A stretch of 64,000 nt of DNA from an uncultured Opitutales bacterium (GTDB lineage Bacteria; Verrucomicrobiota; Verrucomicrobiia; Opitutales; Intestinicryptomonadaceae), in NCBI GenBank assembly GCA_900545705.1, contig URAK01000005.1, positions 1-64,000 of the forward strand, given 5' to 3'. The notes below the pieces were generated by a model. That model was not told the origin of the DNA, searched no databases, and saw only the letters and a program-made list of their open reading frames with translations. Each line of letters begins with the position of its first letter. The stretch's first letter is position 1. Shown here one piece after another: positions 1 through 9,157 of the stretch. The position numbers and the translations under genes are program-made.

Positions 1-1064
1 GAATGGCGAAACTTTTGCCTATTGAGTTTTTTTTGAAGACCATGCCTGCGCTCACACTTTTATCTTTGCTTGTTGGAATTGAATAATGTTTCTTTTCCTG
101 GGGGCTCCCCCCCCCGCTTCGGTTTATCTCTTGCTCAAACTTTTTTCCCACCATTAACCTTATAATTATATGCTTGTGCGGATAGCTTTTACGTACAACT
201 GCTTCACTTAATGGCTTTTTGCGGCGAGAAAAATCGCGAGCGTATCTTATAATTTAATGAGGAATCCATTATGAACTCTATTTTACCTCCCTAAGATGGT
301 AGACAAACATTTTGCTTTCAGAAATCTTTATTGCCTCATTTAATTGTAAAGTTCTTACAATGCCTTACGCCAATGCGAAAACTTTACGAGGCCTTATCTG
401 AAATAAGTTTTTTTTTACGTTCTTCTCGCCAATGCTGTCCTTTAAAGTTGCTAAATCTCTATTCTATTTAAATTGTTAGATTCTTTCTACTGCCATTCAG
501 TTTACCTATAAATATTTTTTGCTACTTAGCCCATCCTTTACTGGCTTATATTTTTTTTAGGATGTTTTTGCTTCTTTGTTTTATTTTCTTTCTAACCTTC
601 AAAATCGCTCAATTTTGGCTATTTTCTATGGAATGGCTCAAACTTGTTTCCTGCGTAAATATATTTAAATACTATACCTTGCGACTTTTCTTCTAAAAAT
701 AGAGTTCGCAAAATTCAGAGGCAAAGCTCACTCGTTTATTTTTAATATTCAGTTATATAGATTCATTCGCAGATTGTTTTCTGCGGTGCTGGTATATAAA
801 TTTGCTCCCAGTTTGTTGGTTTATTGTGGTGGTTTATTCTCTTTTAACTAATTGCAAATATCTGCTTTGAAGAAATCCGAACGCATTAGCTCGCTGAAAT
901 ACCAATTTGTATTGCCACAAAAGTTTAAATTATAGTAATGATTGTTTTGAATTAGCTGAGTTTTTAATACTGTATTTAGACTTTTTTGCATATTGGCGCA
1001 AAATGCCGAATTTTTATATTGGCATTTTCAGTGAAATAAAAGTAACCGAAAAATTTTTCGAGAT
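1..1064. other. AT-rich non-coding stretch at the window edge
   Basis: No convincing gene is seen on either strand. The stretch is clearly more AT-rich than the neighbouring genes and has frequent stop codons in all frames. It contains a run of nine C (107-115) directly after a GGGGG block, and a perfect palindrome CGAAAAATTTTTCG (1047-1060) just past the stop codon of the LacI-type gene. It may be a decayed region or a long 3' flank. Nothing in it can be assigned. Confidence 0.5.
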
Positions 1065-2099
1065 TTATTCTCCGCTAATCCATGTCGGACGGACAAGCGT
1101 TATCATATTTGAATTTTCGCCAGCAACGGCTGAAACTCGATTCAACATGTCGGCAAGTCTTCTTACTGCAACGCGCCCGACAATATCATTATTCTGTTCC
1201 ATACCCACCCAGTTTTTTACATAGCCGCGTTTTTCAAGCTGAAATAGGCGCGTGTTGCCCAGATTTTCTATCCCATTTAGAATTTCTCTCGTGCTGTCTA
1301 ACAAGTACAAAATGGCATCGGGCTTATTTGCTTCTATCCACTTCCCGAGATTTTTTTTAAAAGAAGACGAATCCTCATTCTCAATAAAAGGAGGACATAT
1401 ATACGGCGGATTGCGTTTCATCTGTGCCCTCAGATAGCCTCCGATTAAGGTTCCTCCAACAAGATCGTCTGTACTTTCCTCAACGACAATCCCGATATTT
1501 TTGAATCCCATATTGTATACTTCTATATACGAATTGTACGAAATTAAAAAGTCGTCGGAGGCCACTACTTCAAGAGAGGCGTTGTATGTCCTAATTCCCG
1601 CGCTTACAAAATAAAAGTCGTGCCAAATTTTTTCATAGCCTTTTGGAAATTCGTTCCCAAAAGAGTGACCGAGAACAATTCCGCCGCGTATTCCGCGAGA
1701 GTGGAATATTTTTGAGAGTTTATCGGGGGTAATGCCTGGGGCGTGCATCCAAAATTCATTAATAGCATACCCAAGCCGCTCGGATTCTTCGCGTATGCCT
1801 TCGTAATAGCGGGGCAGTGTAGGGTGCCTTCTCAGCGCATGTTCATCGAGGTTCCCGTTGATTACGGCAATTGTTTCGTAAAATGAATCGCTTTTACTTG
1901 CGCGAATTTTCGACATTAGGGTTGAAACGAGTTGGTTTTTCTCGTACCCCATTGATTTCGCGAGCGCTTGAACCATTTTGCGCGTTTTTTCGGAAACCAT
2001 TGGCGAATTTTTTAACGCAAACGATACCGCCCCTTTCGACAGATTGGCCTTCTGTGCGATATCGGAAAGTGTCACAACTTTCTTTCGTCCTTTTTTCAT
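1065..2099 (-). CDS. LacI/GalR-family transcriptional regulator
   Basis: A 344-residue protein with a LacI-type helix-turn-helix at about residues 9-55 (VTLSDIAQKANLSKGAVSFA, then a second helix and the GYEKN hinge entry). A periplasmic-binding-protein-like sensor domain of normal length follows. Family members bind an operator as dimers and release it when a sugar or sugar derivative binds the C-terminal domain. It is the last gene of a minus-strand set (NagB-like, amidohydrolase, MFS, regulator), 111 bp after the transporter, so it probably controls this set. The ligand cannot be read from the sequence. The recognition helix (SKGAVSFAL) departs from the usual VSxxTVSRVL pattern, so its operator may also be unusual. 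Confidence 0.85.
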   Translation of the reverse strand: MKKGRKKVVTLSDIAQKANLSKGAVSFALKNSPMVSEKTRKMVQALAKSMGYEKNQLVSTLMSKIRASKSDSFYETIAVINGNLDEHALRRHPTLPRYYEGIREESERLGYAINEFWMHAPGITPDKLSKIFHSRGIRGGIVLGHSFGNEFPKGYEKIWHDFYFVSAGIRTYNASLEVVASDDFLISYNSYIEVYNMGFKNIGIVVEESTDDLVGGTLIGGYLRAQMKRNPPYICPPFIENEDSSSFKKNLGKWIEANKPDAILYLLDSTREILNGIENLGNTRLFQLEKRGYVKNWVGMEQNNDIVGRVAVRRLADMLNRVSAVAGENSNMITLVRPTWISGE

Positions 2100-2210
2100 T
2101 GATCTTGCATTGACTGGTATTTTTTTTTCGACCTTTGTGGAAGAGGCCCGAAGAGGTCAAGAATAAAGTCTGTGCTGCGGCAATTTCGCGCGCAGTCTCT
2201 GCCGGTGAAA

Positions 2211-3527
2211 TCAAGCGCGAAAGTTTGGTGGCTGATAATAGTCGTTGCTTCTGTCTGGATTTACGGCCGGCACTATGAATAGAAATACAAGCCATAGGCA
2301 TGACATTGCCGCCGCCATCAGAAATACAGACTGAATTGAGGTGAAGGACAATCCAAACTTATCCCACCCTGCGGAGAGCATTCCGCTTGCGAGCAATGCC
2401 GATGATATAAAACCTCCGAACATTCTGCCGCCGCAAAAGAAAGTGTTAAAAAATGAAAGCGACATTACTTTGTTGTCGGGCGCAGACACCGAATACATTT
2501 CGGCGGAAGCGAAACAGAAAAAGCACGCCAGCGCAACGCAGTTTAGAAAAATTATTGCGCATACAATTTCAAGCAGGAACGGCGTATTTTCCCCGCAGAA
2601 AAACAGCGCCGCTGGTATTATAATGAAAGCCGCGTGTATCGACAACAGCATTCGTTTTGATCCCAACAGTTTCAGCAGTTTCCCAAAAATCAGATATCCG
2701 GCAATACTCCCGGCAATTCCAAAGGTTGCGACTGTCTGGACTGTGCTTACGCCGTGGTCGAGCGTCTGTTTTAGATATACGAAAGTCAGCGGCTGTACCA
2801 GAAACGCCACTATCGCAATTCCCATCATATATATTGAAAACGATGTGAGGCAGCTGTTTGCAGTCGCTGCTTTTAGTGAGTCGAGAATTCGCTCGCTTTT
2901 CTTTTCAAGCGGAGGAAGGTCGAGAAAATATGTGAATAGCGCCCGCGCGAATTGCAAAACGGCGCATACGGCTATCAAAATTTGAAGAAGCCAAACCGGC
3001 GGATGCTCGCCCATCGCCCGCGCCGTCACAAAGAAAAATGCGCCGGCAAAAACCGTATAAAAAAATCTCAGAATACCGAAGTATCCGCCGCGCTCGGAAG
3101 GAGCAACGAAAGAATCGACTATCGGATACCAAGTTGCCCCGAATATTGGCCGCGCTATGCAATATACAAAGCACATTCCAACAACAAAATATTTTGCGGC
3201 GCTCCCCATTGCTGCCGCTCCCGCCATCAAAAGACAAGCCGCGCAGCCAATTGCGCAGGAAAGATACATGCTCTTTTTCAACCCTATTTTCTCAACGAGA
3301 AGCCCGCTCGGAATTTGTAAGAGCAGCGCGATGAATCCCGTAGCTCCTGCCATGAGCATATTCAGGGATTCATTGCCGCCGAGCAGAGCTACGTAGGAAA
3401 TTAAAATCGCGGAACTGTCGAGCATAACTTCCGACAGGCTCCCAAAGCAATTCGCAACAATAGACCACGCCTGAATTTTGCGGCGTTTGCTTTTTGGCAT
3501 TCTTTCGGCAAATGTCTGCTCCATCAA
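2211..3527 (-). CDS. MFS transporter (probable sugar or sugar-derivative permease)
   Basis: A 438-residue hydrophobic protein with about 12 predicted membrane segments and a charged central loop near residues 205-220 (LPPLEKKSERILDS), as in major facilitator transporters. The loop between helices 2 and 3 carries the family-type G-x-x-x-E/D-x-x-G-x-K/R pattern (GLLVEKIGLKKS). It lies 23 bp downstream of the amidohydrolase gene and before the LacI-type regulator. This fits uptake of the compound that the two upstream enzymes process. The substrate is inferred from context only. Confidence 0.8.
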   Translation of the reverse strand: MMEQTFAERMPKSKRRKIQAWSIVANCFGSLSEVMLDSSAILISYVALLGGNESLNMLMAGATGFIALLLQIPSGLLVEKIGLKKSMYLSCAIGCAACLLMAGAAAMGSAAKYFVVGMCFVYCIARPIFGATWYPIVDSFVAPSERGGYFGILRFFYTVFAGAFFFVTARAMGEHPPVWLLQILIAVCAVLQFARALFTYFLDLPPLEKKSERILDSLKAATANSCLTSFSIYMMGIAIVAFLVQPLTFVYLKQTLDHGVSTVQTVATFGIAGSIAGYLIFGKLLKLLGSKRMLLSIHAAFIIIPAALFFCGENTPFLLEIVCAIIFLNCVALACFFCFASAEMYSVSAPDNKVMSLSFFNTFFCGGRMFGGFISSALLASGMLSAGWDKFGLSFTSIQSVFLMAAAMSCLWLVFLFIVPAVNPDRSNDYYQPPNFRA

Positions 3528-3550
3528 TATCCTCCCGCTTTTATTTTAGT

Positions 3551-4393
3551 TTATTCCCAGCCGCAGTAATCGCGAATTCCGGCTGCATTGAAATAGAAAA
3601 ATTTCTCGGCTTCTTCCTTTTGCCCCCATCGCCAATAGACTGAGCCTACAAGCTCAAAATACAGCTTCCAAAATTCAAATATTTTAAGAGCCGCCGCGTT
3701 GTCGGCTTCGGCGCCGTAGAACTGGTCGGTCGCGAACAGCGTCTTTTGGTTAAAGAATCTCAGCGAATCGGAGTCGTCATTGCATTTCTTGTCGAAGAAC
3801 GAGGGCAGGTCGCCAACGCACCTTCGGAACCCACTGACATCGCATGTGATGTTTTTATAGTAGTATAGATTTTGCTCGGTCTGGTCTATGTAGGGCCAAC
3901 CCAAGTGCCCTTGCATTATTTTAAGATCCGGGAAAGCTTCGGCAATTGCTGCCAAGTTTTGCGGCTGCATATTTATGGGCCCGAAAGAATGCTTGCTCTT
4001 TTCTATGCCCCATGCCGGCCCCTTCGCAACGAGTCCCGTGTGGAATAATACGGGCATTCTAAGCGCTTGCGCGCGCTCGTATATCGGGAAGTACCGCTCG
4101 TCGGAATATGGGAAATGCGGCTTGTAGGGTTTTAGCCCCACAAAGCCCATCTCCTTCAACATGTCCGGCTGCTCGGCGGCGCCGTCCAGGTCTAGATAGC
4201 CAAAAGCCCTCACTACACCTTTGAAATCTTTTGTCGCCTGCAATATTTCTTCGCGGGTGGCAAATTCGATTCCGTTCAAACGCACTCCGGAGAGATCCAT
4301 AAGCCAGATCTCCTCAAATATCCCAGACTCGACTATTTTATCGAATCCTTTGGCGTTCCTGCGTAGGTGGGCGTGGGCTTCTATGGCTTTCAT
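3551..4393 (-). CDS. Amidohydrolase-2-type metal-dependent hydrolase
   Basis: A 280-residue TIM-barrel amidohydrolase. The metal-binding HxH motif is at the N-terminus (EAHAH, residues 5-9). Further conserved histidines are in VLFHTG (about 117) and MQGHLGWP (about 160), and the late aspartate is in FATDQFYG. This pattern matches the amidohydrolase-2 (PF04909) and TatD-like groups rather than classical NagA, so it is not simply N-acetylglucosamine-6-phosphate deacetylase. The gene starts 6 bp after the NagB-like gene and ends 23 bp before the MFS transporter, so the three are probably cotranscribed. The substrate is unknown; a lactone, decarboxylation or deacylation step on an unusual sugar acid or amino sugar are possibilities. 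Confidence 0.75.
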   Translation of the reverse strand: MKAIEAHAHLRRNAKGFDKIVESGIFEEIWLMDLSGVRLNGIEFATREEILQATKDFKGVVRAFGYLDLDGAAEQPDMLKEMGFVGLKPYKPHFPYSDERYFPIYERAQALRMPVLFHTGLVAKGPAWGIEKSKHSFGPINMQPQNLAAIAEAFPDLKIMQGHLGWPYIDQTEQNLYYYKNITCDVSGFRRCVGDLPSFFDKKCNDDSDSLRFFNQKTLFATDQFYGAEADNAAALKIFEFWKLYFELVGSVYWRWGQKEEAEKFFYFNAAGIRDYCGWE

Positions 4394-4399
4394 CTTATA

Positions 4400-5272
4400 T
4401 TAGATATTGAATTTTGGCTTTTGAGCTGTCCCCTTGTCGGTGACGATTAACAGATTTTTGTGGTAACGTGCATGTGTCACGGGATAGTCGTCGCCGGGCT
4501 GTCCGAGCGCCGATATTCTCAATATCGTGTTTGCCCACAAAAATTCCGTAGATTCGTTTCTCGTCATAAGCAGCATTCTGCGCGCCTGCAAGCATTGTTT
4601 CATTCCCATGGTAATTGCGCGCCGCGGGAAGTTTTCTAGATTGCCGCCTACTCCGCAATGCCTTGTAGAGTCTATTGTGCGGGTAAACTCGTTGATTTCA
4701 AGTATTCTCGGATTGGATTCCGCGACGCCTTCCCCGGGTTCGTTGAAGGCTACATGACCGTGAATGCCTATGCCGCCGTAGCACACTTCTATGCCGCCGG
4801 CGTCCTCGATCATTTTAGGCAGATCTTTTATATTTTCGGGTGTGGGGAAAATTATCTGGGATTCGGGCATCATTAGATCCGGGCGGATTCTGTTGAAAAG
4901 AAGGGGCCCTATTTGTCCGCGGAAGCTCAGCGGATTGCTCATTGGAATGAGTTCGTCCTTTTCGTCGTCGACGTATTCGTCCATAAAGAAAAACCGTACG
5001 TTTTTTAGGCTGAGATTGCGGTAGTTTATTTTTTCAGCCATAATGCGGTAAGGCTGTGTGGGGCCAACCGGCATTATAAAAGATACGATTTTATCGCCTT
5101 TTGCCGCCTTTTCGAATTCGTTTACCATTTCTTCGGCAAGAAATTCGTAAACTTCGTCGAGTGTATCGAAAACTTTGAGCTGCCCGTTGGATTGTTTTAT
5201 GAGTTCGTCTGTGTCCAGCGCGAGTATCCTGCGGACTTCCTCTTTGCGTTTTTGGCGCGTCATTAGTTCCAT
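4400..5272 (-). CDS. Glucosamine-6-phosphate deaminase-family protein (NagB-like, altered active site)
   Basis: Start chosen at the ATG at 5272 because an AAAGG Shine-Dalgarno lies 7 bases before it; a longer reading to 5308 is possible. The 290-residue protein has the NagB/RpiA/SOL fold features: the FFMDEYV motif (active-site Asp, equivalent to E. coli Asp72), GHVAFNEPG (His143 and Glu148 equivalents) and a late RAITMGM motif. In E. coli NagB the loop reads GNDGH; here it reads GIHGH, so the residue equal to catalytic Asp141 is His. This suggests a changed reaction, perhaps isomerisation or another sugar phosphate. It is the first gene of the operon with the amidohydrolase, MFS transporter and LacI-type regulator. 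Family assignment is firm; deaminase activity is doubtful. Confidence 0.8.
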   Translation of the reverse strand: MELMTRQKRKEEVRRILALDTDELIKQSNGQLKVFDTLDEVYEFLAEEMVNEFEKAAKGDKIVSFIMPVGPTQPYRIMAEKINYRNLSLKNVRFFFMDEYVDDEKDELIPMSNPLSFRGQIGPLLFNRIRPDLMMPESQIIFPTPENIKDLPKMIEDAGGIEVCYGGIGIHGHVAFNEPGEGVAESNPRILEINEFTRTIDSTRHCGVGGNLENFPRRAITMGMKQCLQARRMLLMTRNESTEFLWANTILRISALGQPGDDYPVTHARYHKNLLIVTDKGTAQKPKFNI

Positions 5273-5308
5273 TTTTTGCCTTTCTTTAAATTTATTCGGC
5301 TTTTTCAA

Positions 5309-5697
5309 TAAATGCCTGCCGAAATTGAAATCCCCTTTTATTTCTCAATGAAAGGGCTCGCAAGTGAAAATCCCGCCTTTTTATCTAAACTGTTAAGAAG
5401 AGCGCGCGTTCGCTGCCGTTTTTTCAAAAAAAGTTTGCCGCTAGCCCAATAGCGCAATGTTCTGCAGAAAAAGCTGAGACCGCATAAACGTAAATTTATA
5501 ATTTAGCAAAAGAGAGATATTCTGCCTATTGAAAATTTCCCATAAATTTCAATCCAAATTGCGGCTATATTTATCTTCTCGCGCCTGTCGATGTCGGCGT
5601 TGCGCAAGTGCGGAGACATTCTAAACTCGGTTGTGGAACGCAGCTTGACGCCCGCAAATATATATTTTGTGCGATTGCGGCAATCTTTTGTTATTCC
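5309..5697. other. Divergent intergenic region
   Basis: Separates the minus-strand NagB-like operon from the plus-strand PEP-CTERM gene. No ORF, tRNA or clear hairpin terminator is visible. It must hold the promoter of the minus-strand operon and probably the operator of its LacI-type regulator, but I could not pick a convincing palindrome. Confidence 0.4.
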
Positions 5698-5726
5698 TTG
5701 ACAAATAAATAATAATATAAAACATA
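5698..5726 (+). promoter_or_regulatory. Candidate sigma70-type promoter of the PEP-CTERM gene
   Basis: TTGACA at 5698-5703 is a perfect -35 box. The AT-rich tract 17 bases further on (AACATA, or nearby TATAAA) could be the -10. The ATG at 5733 is only 35 bases after the first T of the -35 box, so the mRNA would have almost no leader. Confidence 0.45.
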
Positions 5727-5732
5727 TATTTT

Positions 5733-7058
5733 ATGAAGACATTGCCAATGTTGCTATCAACAATAATTGCGCCTGTCTGCGCATTTGCCCAGACATATGA
5801 TACGACTTTCACCGGCGCGAGCGGAACGGATTATAGATGGGATAACCCCGATAATTGGTCAAACGGCATTCCGTCTGAAAGTTCAAATATATTGATAGAG
5901 TCGGAAGGCTTATCCACAAACAATCTCGCAATATCCGGAACAATTGCTGTCAACACGGTGGAGTGGAATGTCGTTGGGTCTGCTGCCAAACAAAAAGGTC
6001 TTAGCGGCGGAACTTTAAAGGCAAACTCCATAACAATCGACAGCACCTCGTATTGGAGCCAGCTATTTTGCCAAGGCGGCAGTTTTGACGCCACTAACGA
6101 AGCCGGGACGGGCATTATGACGATAAAGTCGTCGGGAAGCTCGCTACACTTTAAGGCCGCTACTATAAAGGCTGATATTTTGCATCTTGCATCAGGCGGA
6201 TTCCTTGAAATTGAAAAGGGCGGGAGTGTGGAAAACCCAATTATTTCCGTCAATAAATATATACAGGTCGATACATCCATAAATGTCACTTCGACATCCG
6301 ATGATTCTTATTTGCGGTTTGGCGGAATAAGGGGAGACGGCGTAATAACTGCAAAAGACGGCAGCAATGTTGCAAGCGGATATATAGAACTTGTGAATAC
6401 GGACTCCTCTACATTCTCGGGGCGCCTGCTTCTTTCAAATCCGGACTGGGGCGGTTCGACAAATAAATCGATTCATCTTACGATGAACGGTTCCTCGACA
6501 GGCGTTCAATATTTAACAAACTCGGAAAGCTCGGTATCGTCTGTCACTGTTAAAAACGGTGAAATAAGCATGGTTGCAAAAAATGCGGGTGCGATTTCTG
6601 TCGAAGGCGGCGTGCTGTCGGTGTATGACAACGGCGGAACAATTACCGACAATGTTTTAAACGCCGATTCCCTTTCATGGAGCGGCGGAACGATAAAACT
6701 TGCAGTTGGCATGGACTTTAATTCTAAAATTGCCTTGACAGGCGCGCTTACTAAGGCGGAAGGAGCCGAAGGCATGAATTTGCAGCTGGAGATTTCCGAA
6801 AACGTAGCATACGAACTTTCTGAAATATTAAAAAGCGAAGATTCCATAACGCGGGATCTCATTACATATTCATCGACAAACTTTGATCCGGCTGACACAT
6901 CGATAAGCGTGACGGGGCTTGAAGATTTCATGTATGAGTTAAATTTTGGCGATACAGCGTTGTCTGTGACAATAACACAGGTTCCCGAGCCGTTTGCGGC
7001 TTCGCTCATCGCCGCTCTGGCTGTGGCGGGCGCACTAGCTTTGCGTAGAAGGCGTTAA
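5733..7058 (+). CDS. Secreted PEP-CTERM sorting-domain protein
   Basis: A 441-residue protein with an N-terminal signal peptide (cleavage likely after VCAFA, about residue 19) and a C-terminal PEP-CTERM tail: VPEP at about 417, a hydrophobic helix and RRRR at the very end. Such tails are recognised and cut by an exosortase (EpsH/XrtA family) when the protein is exported. No exosortase gene is in this window. The body is rich in Gly, Ser, Thr and Asn and has the WDNPDNWSNGIP opening seen in autotransporter-like beta-helix surface proteins. It is a single gene, closed by a hairpin terminator, with a different sequence from the pair at 13709-16861. A surface or biofilm-matrix role is an inference. 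Confidence 0.85.
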   Translation: MKTLPMLLSTIIAPVCAFAQTYDTTFTGASGTDYRWDNPDNWSNGIPSESSNILIESEGLSTNNLAISGTIAVNTVEWNVVGSAAKQKGLSGGTLKANSITIDSTSYWSQLFCQGGSFDATNEAGTGIMTIKSSGSSLHFKAATIKADILHLASGGFLEIEKGGSVENPIISVNKYIQVDTSINVTSTSDDSYLRFGGIRGDGVITAKDGSNVASGYIELVNTDSSTFSGRLLLSNPDWGGSTNKSIHLTMNGSSTGVQYLTNSESSVSSVTVKNGEISMVAKNAGAISVEGGVLSVYDNGGTITDNVLNADSLSWSGGTIKLAVGMDFNSKIALTGALTKAEGAEGMNLQLEISENVAYELSEILKSEDSITRDLITYSSTNFDPADTSISVTGLEDFMYELNFGDTALSVTITQVPEPFAASLIAALAVAGALALRRRR

Positions 7059-7080
7059 GGGCTTTTAGGTAATTTTATAA

Positions 7081-7109
7081 AAAACCTCTCATTTCGGGAG
7101 GTTTTTTTA
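7081..7109 (+). terminator. Intrinsic terminator of the PEP-CTERM gene
   Basis: Stem AAAACCTCTC / GGGAGGTTTT (one G-T pair) with loop ATTTC, followed by a T run, 22 bp after the stop codon. Confidence 0.85.
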
Positions 7110-7551
7110 TTCTCTTATAGCTTTAAAATAGTTTGAGCCGCGGATTGATAGACTTTAAAAAAAAGATAAAATTATAGAAATTTCTGTTATTATTTATGGA
7201 GAATTTTCTTTCTGCCAAAGATAAAAAATAGAGCCTCAACAGAGGGAATCTGGAATATTTAATTTATCCCCGATAGTCATGGAATGTGCCCTTGCGTTGT
7301 TGAAAGGGATATTTGGGGCAAAATACAAAGTTTTTTGAGCAATCCCAAAACAATAAATCTGCGCGAAAATCTGCGCTATGCCTGCTTTTATATGGGTGAA
7401 TTTTCTCCTTCTTTAATTGCGCCGTAATGAAAAGACGGGAGCCTTAGTTTGCCCGCAATGTATATCGTGCGAATGTATCGCTCTTTGCTATTGGAATTGC
7501 GCAAAAAAAATGCGGCAAAATATTGCCGCATTCCGCATTGTGCGCCTATTC
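7110..7551. other. Convergent intergenic region
   Basis: Lies between the terminator of the PEP-CTERM gene and the 3' end of the minus-strand phosphorylase gene. It is AT-rich at its left end. No gene, RNA or repeat was recognised. Confidence 0.45.
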
Positions 7552-8886
7552 CTATGCGACGCGCTCCACAACAACCGGCGACGGGTTTGGACGGCGCGGC
7601 GCAAGCCTGTAGGCATTTCTAAGATAGTCTATCGCCGAATCGAGGTTCGTTTCGTCGTTGTAGTGGATCATAAGCAGGGGCTCGCCCTGTTTTACCTGTG
7701 TGCCTATTTTCTTTATTTCCGTGACGCCTACATATGGGTCTATTTTACCCGTTTTAGTTGTTGCCAAGATTTGCACAGCGCGGGCAATCATGCCCGAGTT
7801 TATGTTGTGGACATATCCGCGCTTGGGTGCCGGCAACTTGCGGACATGCTTTGGCATCGGATACTTGGAGGGATCTTCGAGCCACGGCGCGCTTCCGCCT
7901 TGAGCCTTTATCATCTCCAAGAATTTTTTAAGAGCCGAACCGTCTTCTATGACGCGCTCCACCGATTGTTTCGCCGACAATGTGGAACCTGCAACTCCCG
8001 CGAGTCTCAAAATTTCCATTCCGAGTTTCAATACGAGTTCCTTAATGTCGTCGCTGCCCCCGCCGCGGAGGAAATCGAGCGCTTCGAGAACTTCCAACCC
8101 CATTCCGACTGAATCGCCGAGAGGTTGGTTCATATCGGTGATGAGGGCAACGCATCTGTGCTTCATTACGCGGGCAACGCGGGTGATTGTGCGGGCAAGC
8201 TGGCGTGCCTGCTCGATGTCGCGCAAGTATGAGCCGTTGCCCCATTTTACGTCCACAACCAAACCGTCCGCGCCAATTGCGAATTTCTTGCTCAAAACGC
8301 TTGCGGTAATAAGCGGGAGGCTTGGGATAGTCGCCGTCATGTGGCGCATATTGTAAATTTTTTCGTCGACGGGCGAGATGGAATTGTCGTGTTCGCAGAT
8401 TGCGCAGCCGATAGTTGAGAGCTGCTTTTGGAATTCGTCGAGGGACAGTTTTGTTTTAAATCCCGGGATTGAAGACATTTTGTCTTCGACAGTCAGGACA
8501 AAGTCTTCGTCTGGGCTCGTCATGCCGGGGACTACGACGCCGCAAGCGGCGCCCACGGCGGCGAGGATTAGCGAAGTTTTATCTCCGACGCCTCCGGTTG
8601 AGTATTTTGCAACTTTTGGCCTTGTAATGTGGGAGAGGTCGAGGGTTTCGCCGGTAAGAATCATTTCATCAGCGAAAACGGCAGTTTCCTGCGCCGCCAT
8701 ATCTTTGAAGTAGATTGCCATTATGAGGGCTGCCATTTGCGAGTCAGGCATTTCGTCGTCGAGAATTGAATCGACAATGTTGCGAACTTCTTCTTCCGTG
8801 AACTCGTGCCCGTCGCGCTTCTTTTCGATTAGGTAGGCGTATGATGCTTTAATTGATGGTTTCCCGATGATTTTACGTATGGCCAT
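7552..8886 (-). CDS. Thymidine/pyrimidine-nucleoside phosphorylase family protein with altered signature
   Basis: A 444-residue protein that aligns along its full length with DeoA/Pdp-type phosphorylases, which cleave pyrimidine deoxynucleosides with phosphate. It keeps the phosphate-loop region (KYSTGGVGDKTSLILA, about 94-109), the MRHMTATIPSLPLITAS region with the conserved Arg and Ser-Lys, and the C-terminal domain with VKQGEPLLMIHYND. Two active-site features differ. The family KHSTGG is KYSTGG here. The signature SGRGLGHTGGTxDKLE is replaced, at the same length, by TSPDEDFVLTVEDKMS (about 126-141). Since the reading frame is intact on both sides, this is not a frameshift. It may act on another substrate or be a non-catalytic relative. 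It is transcribed alone, divergent from xseB. Confidence 0.8.
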   Translation of the reverse strand: MAIRKIIGKPSIKASYAYLIEKKRDGHEFTEEEVRNIVDSILDDEMPDSQMAALIMAIYFKDMAAQETAVFADEMILTGETLDLSHITRPKVAKYSTGGVGDKTSLILAAVGAACGVVVPGMTSPDEDFVLTVEDKMSSIPGFKTKLSLDEFQKQLSTIGCAICEHDNSISPVDEKIYNMRHMTATIPSLPLITASVLSKKFAIGADGLVVDVKWGNGSYLRDIEQARQLARTITRVARVMKHRCVALITDMNQPLGDSVGMGLEVLEALDFLRGGGSDDIKELVLKLGMEILRLAGVAGSTLSAKQSVERVIEDGSALKKFLEMIKAQGGSAPWLEDPSKYPMPKHVRKLPAPKRGYVHNINSGMIARAVQILATTKTGKIDPYVGVTEIKKIGTQVKQGEPLLMIHYNDETNLDSAIDYLRNAYRLAPRRPNPSPVVVERVA

Positions 8887-9157
8887 AGTTGGAAGTTATT
8901 ATCTCGATAATTATTAAAATTGCACGACCTTCGCAAAATTTAAATTTTTACGCGGTCTATCTCCCTTAGTCTTTTAAAGTGTATATTTTTTGAAAAAAGT
9001 CGAGCTTAAAATCGCGAGTTTTGAGTACATTTATTGATAATAAGCGACATTTATCATTTTATTGAGACAATTTCAAAGTTGAGTCGTTCATAATTTTTGG
9101 ATTAAAAGTCTTTTTTTAGCTTGGCAATTCTATTCAAAAGGCTAGAAAGTGGTGAAA

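Noticed and set aside
107..115. Run of nine C as a possible phase-variation tract
   Set aside because: No gene or promoter is linked to it in the first kilobase.
7417..8112. 231-codon open frame antisense to the phosphorylase gene
   Set aside because: Overlaps a full-length conserved protein on the other strand; no motif.
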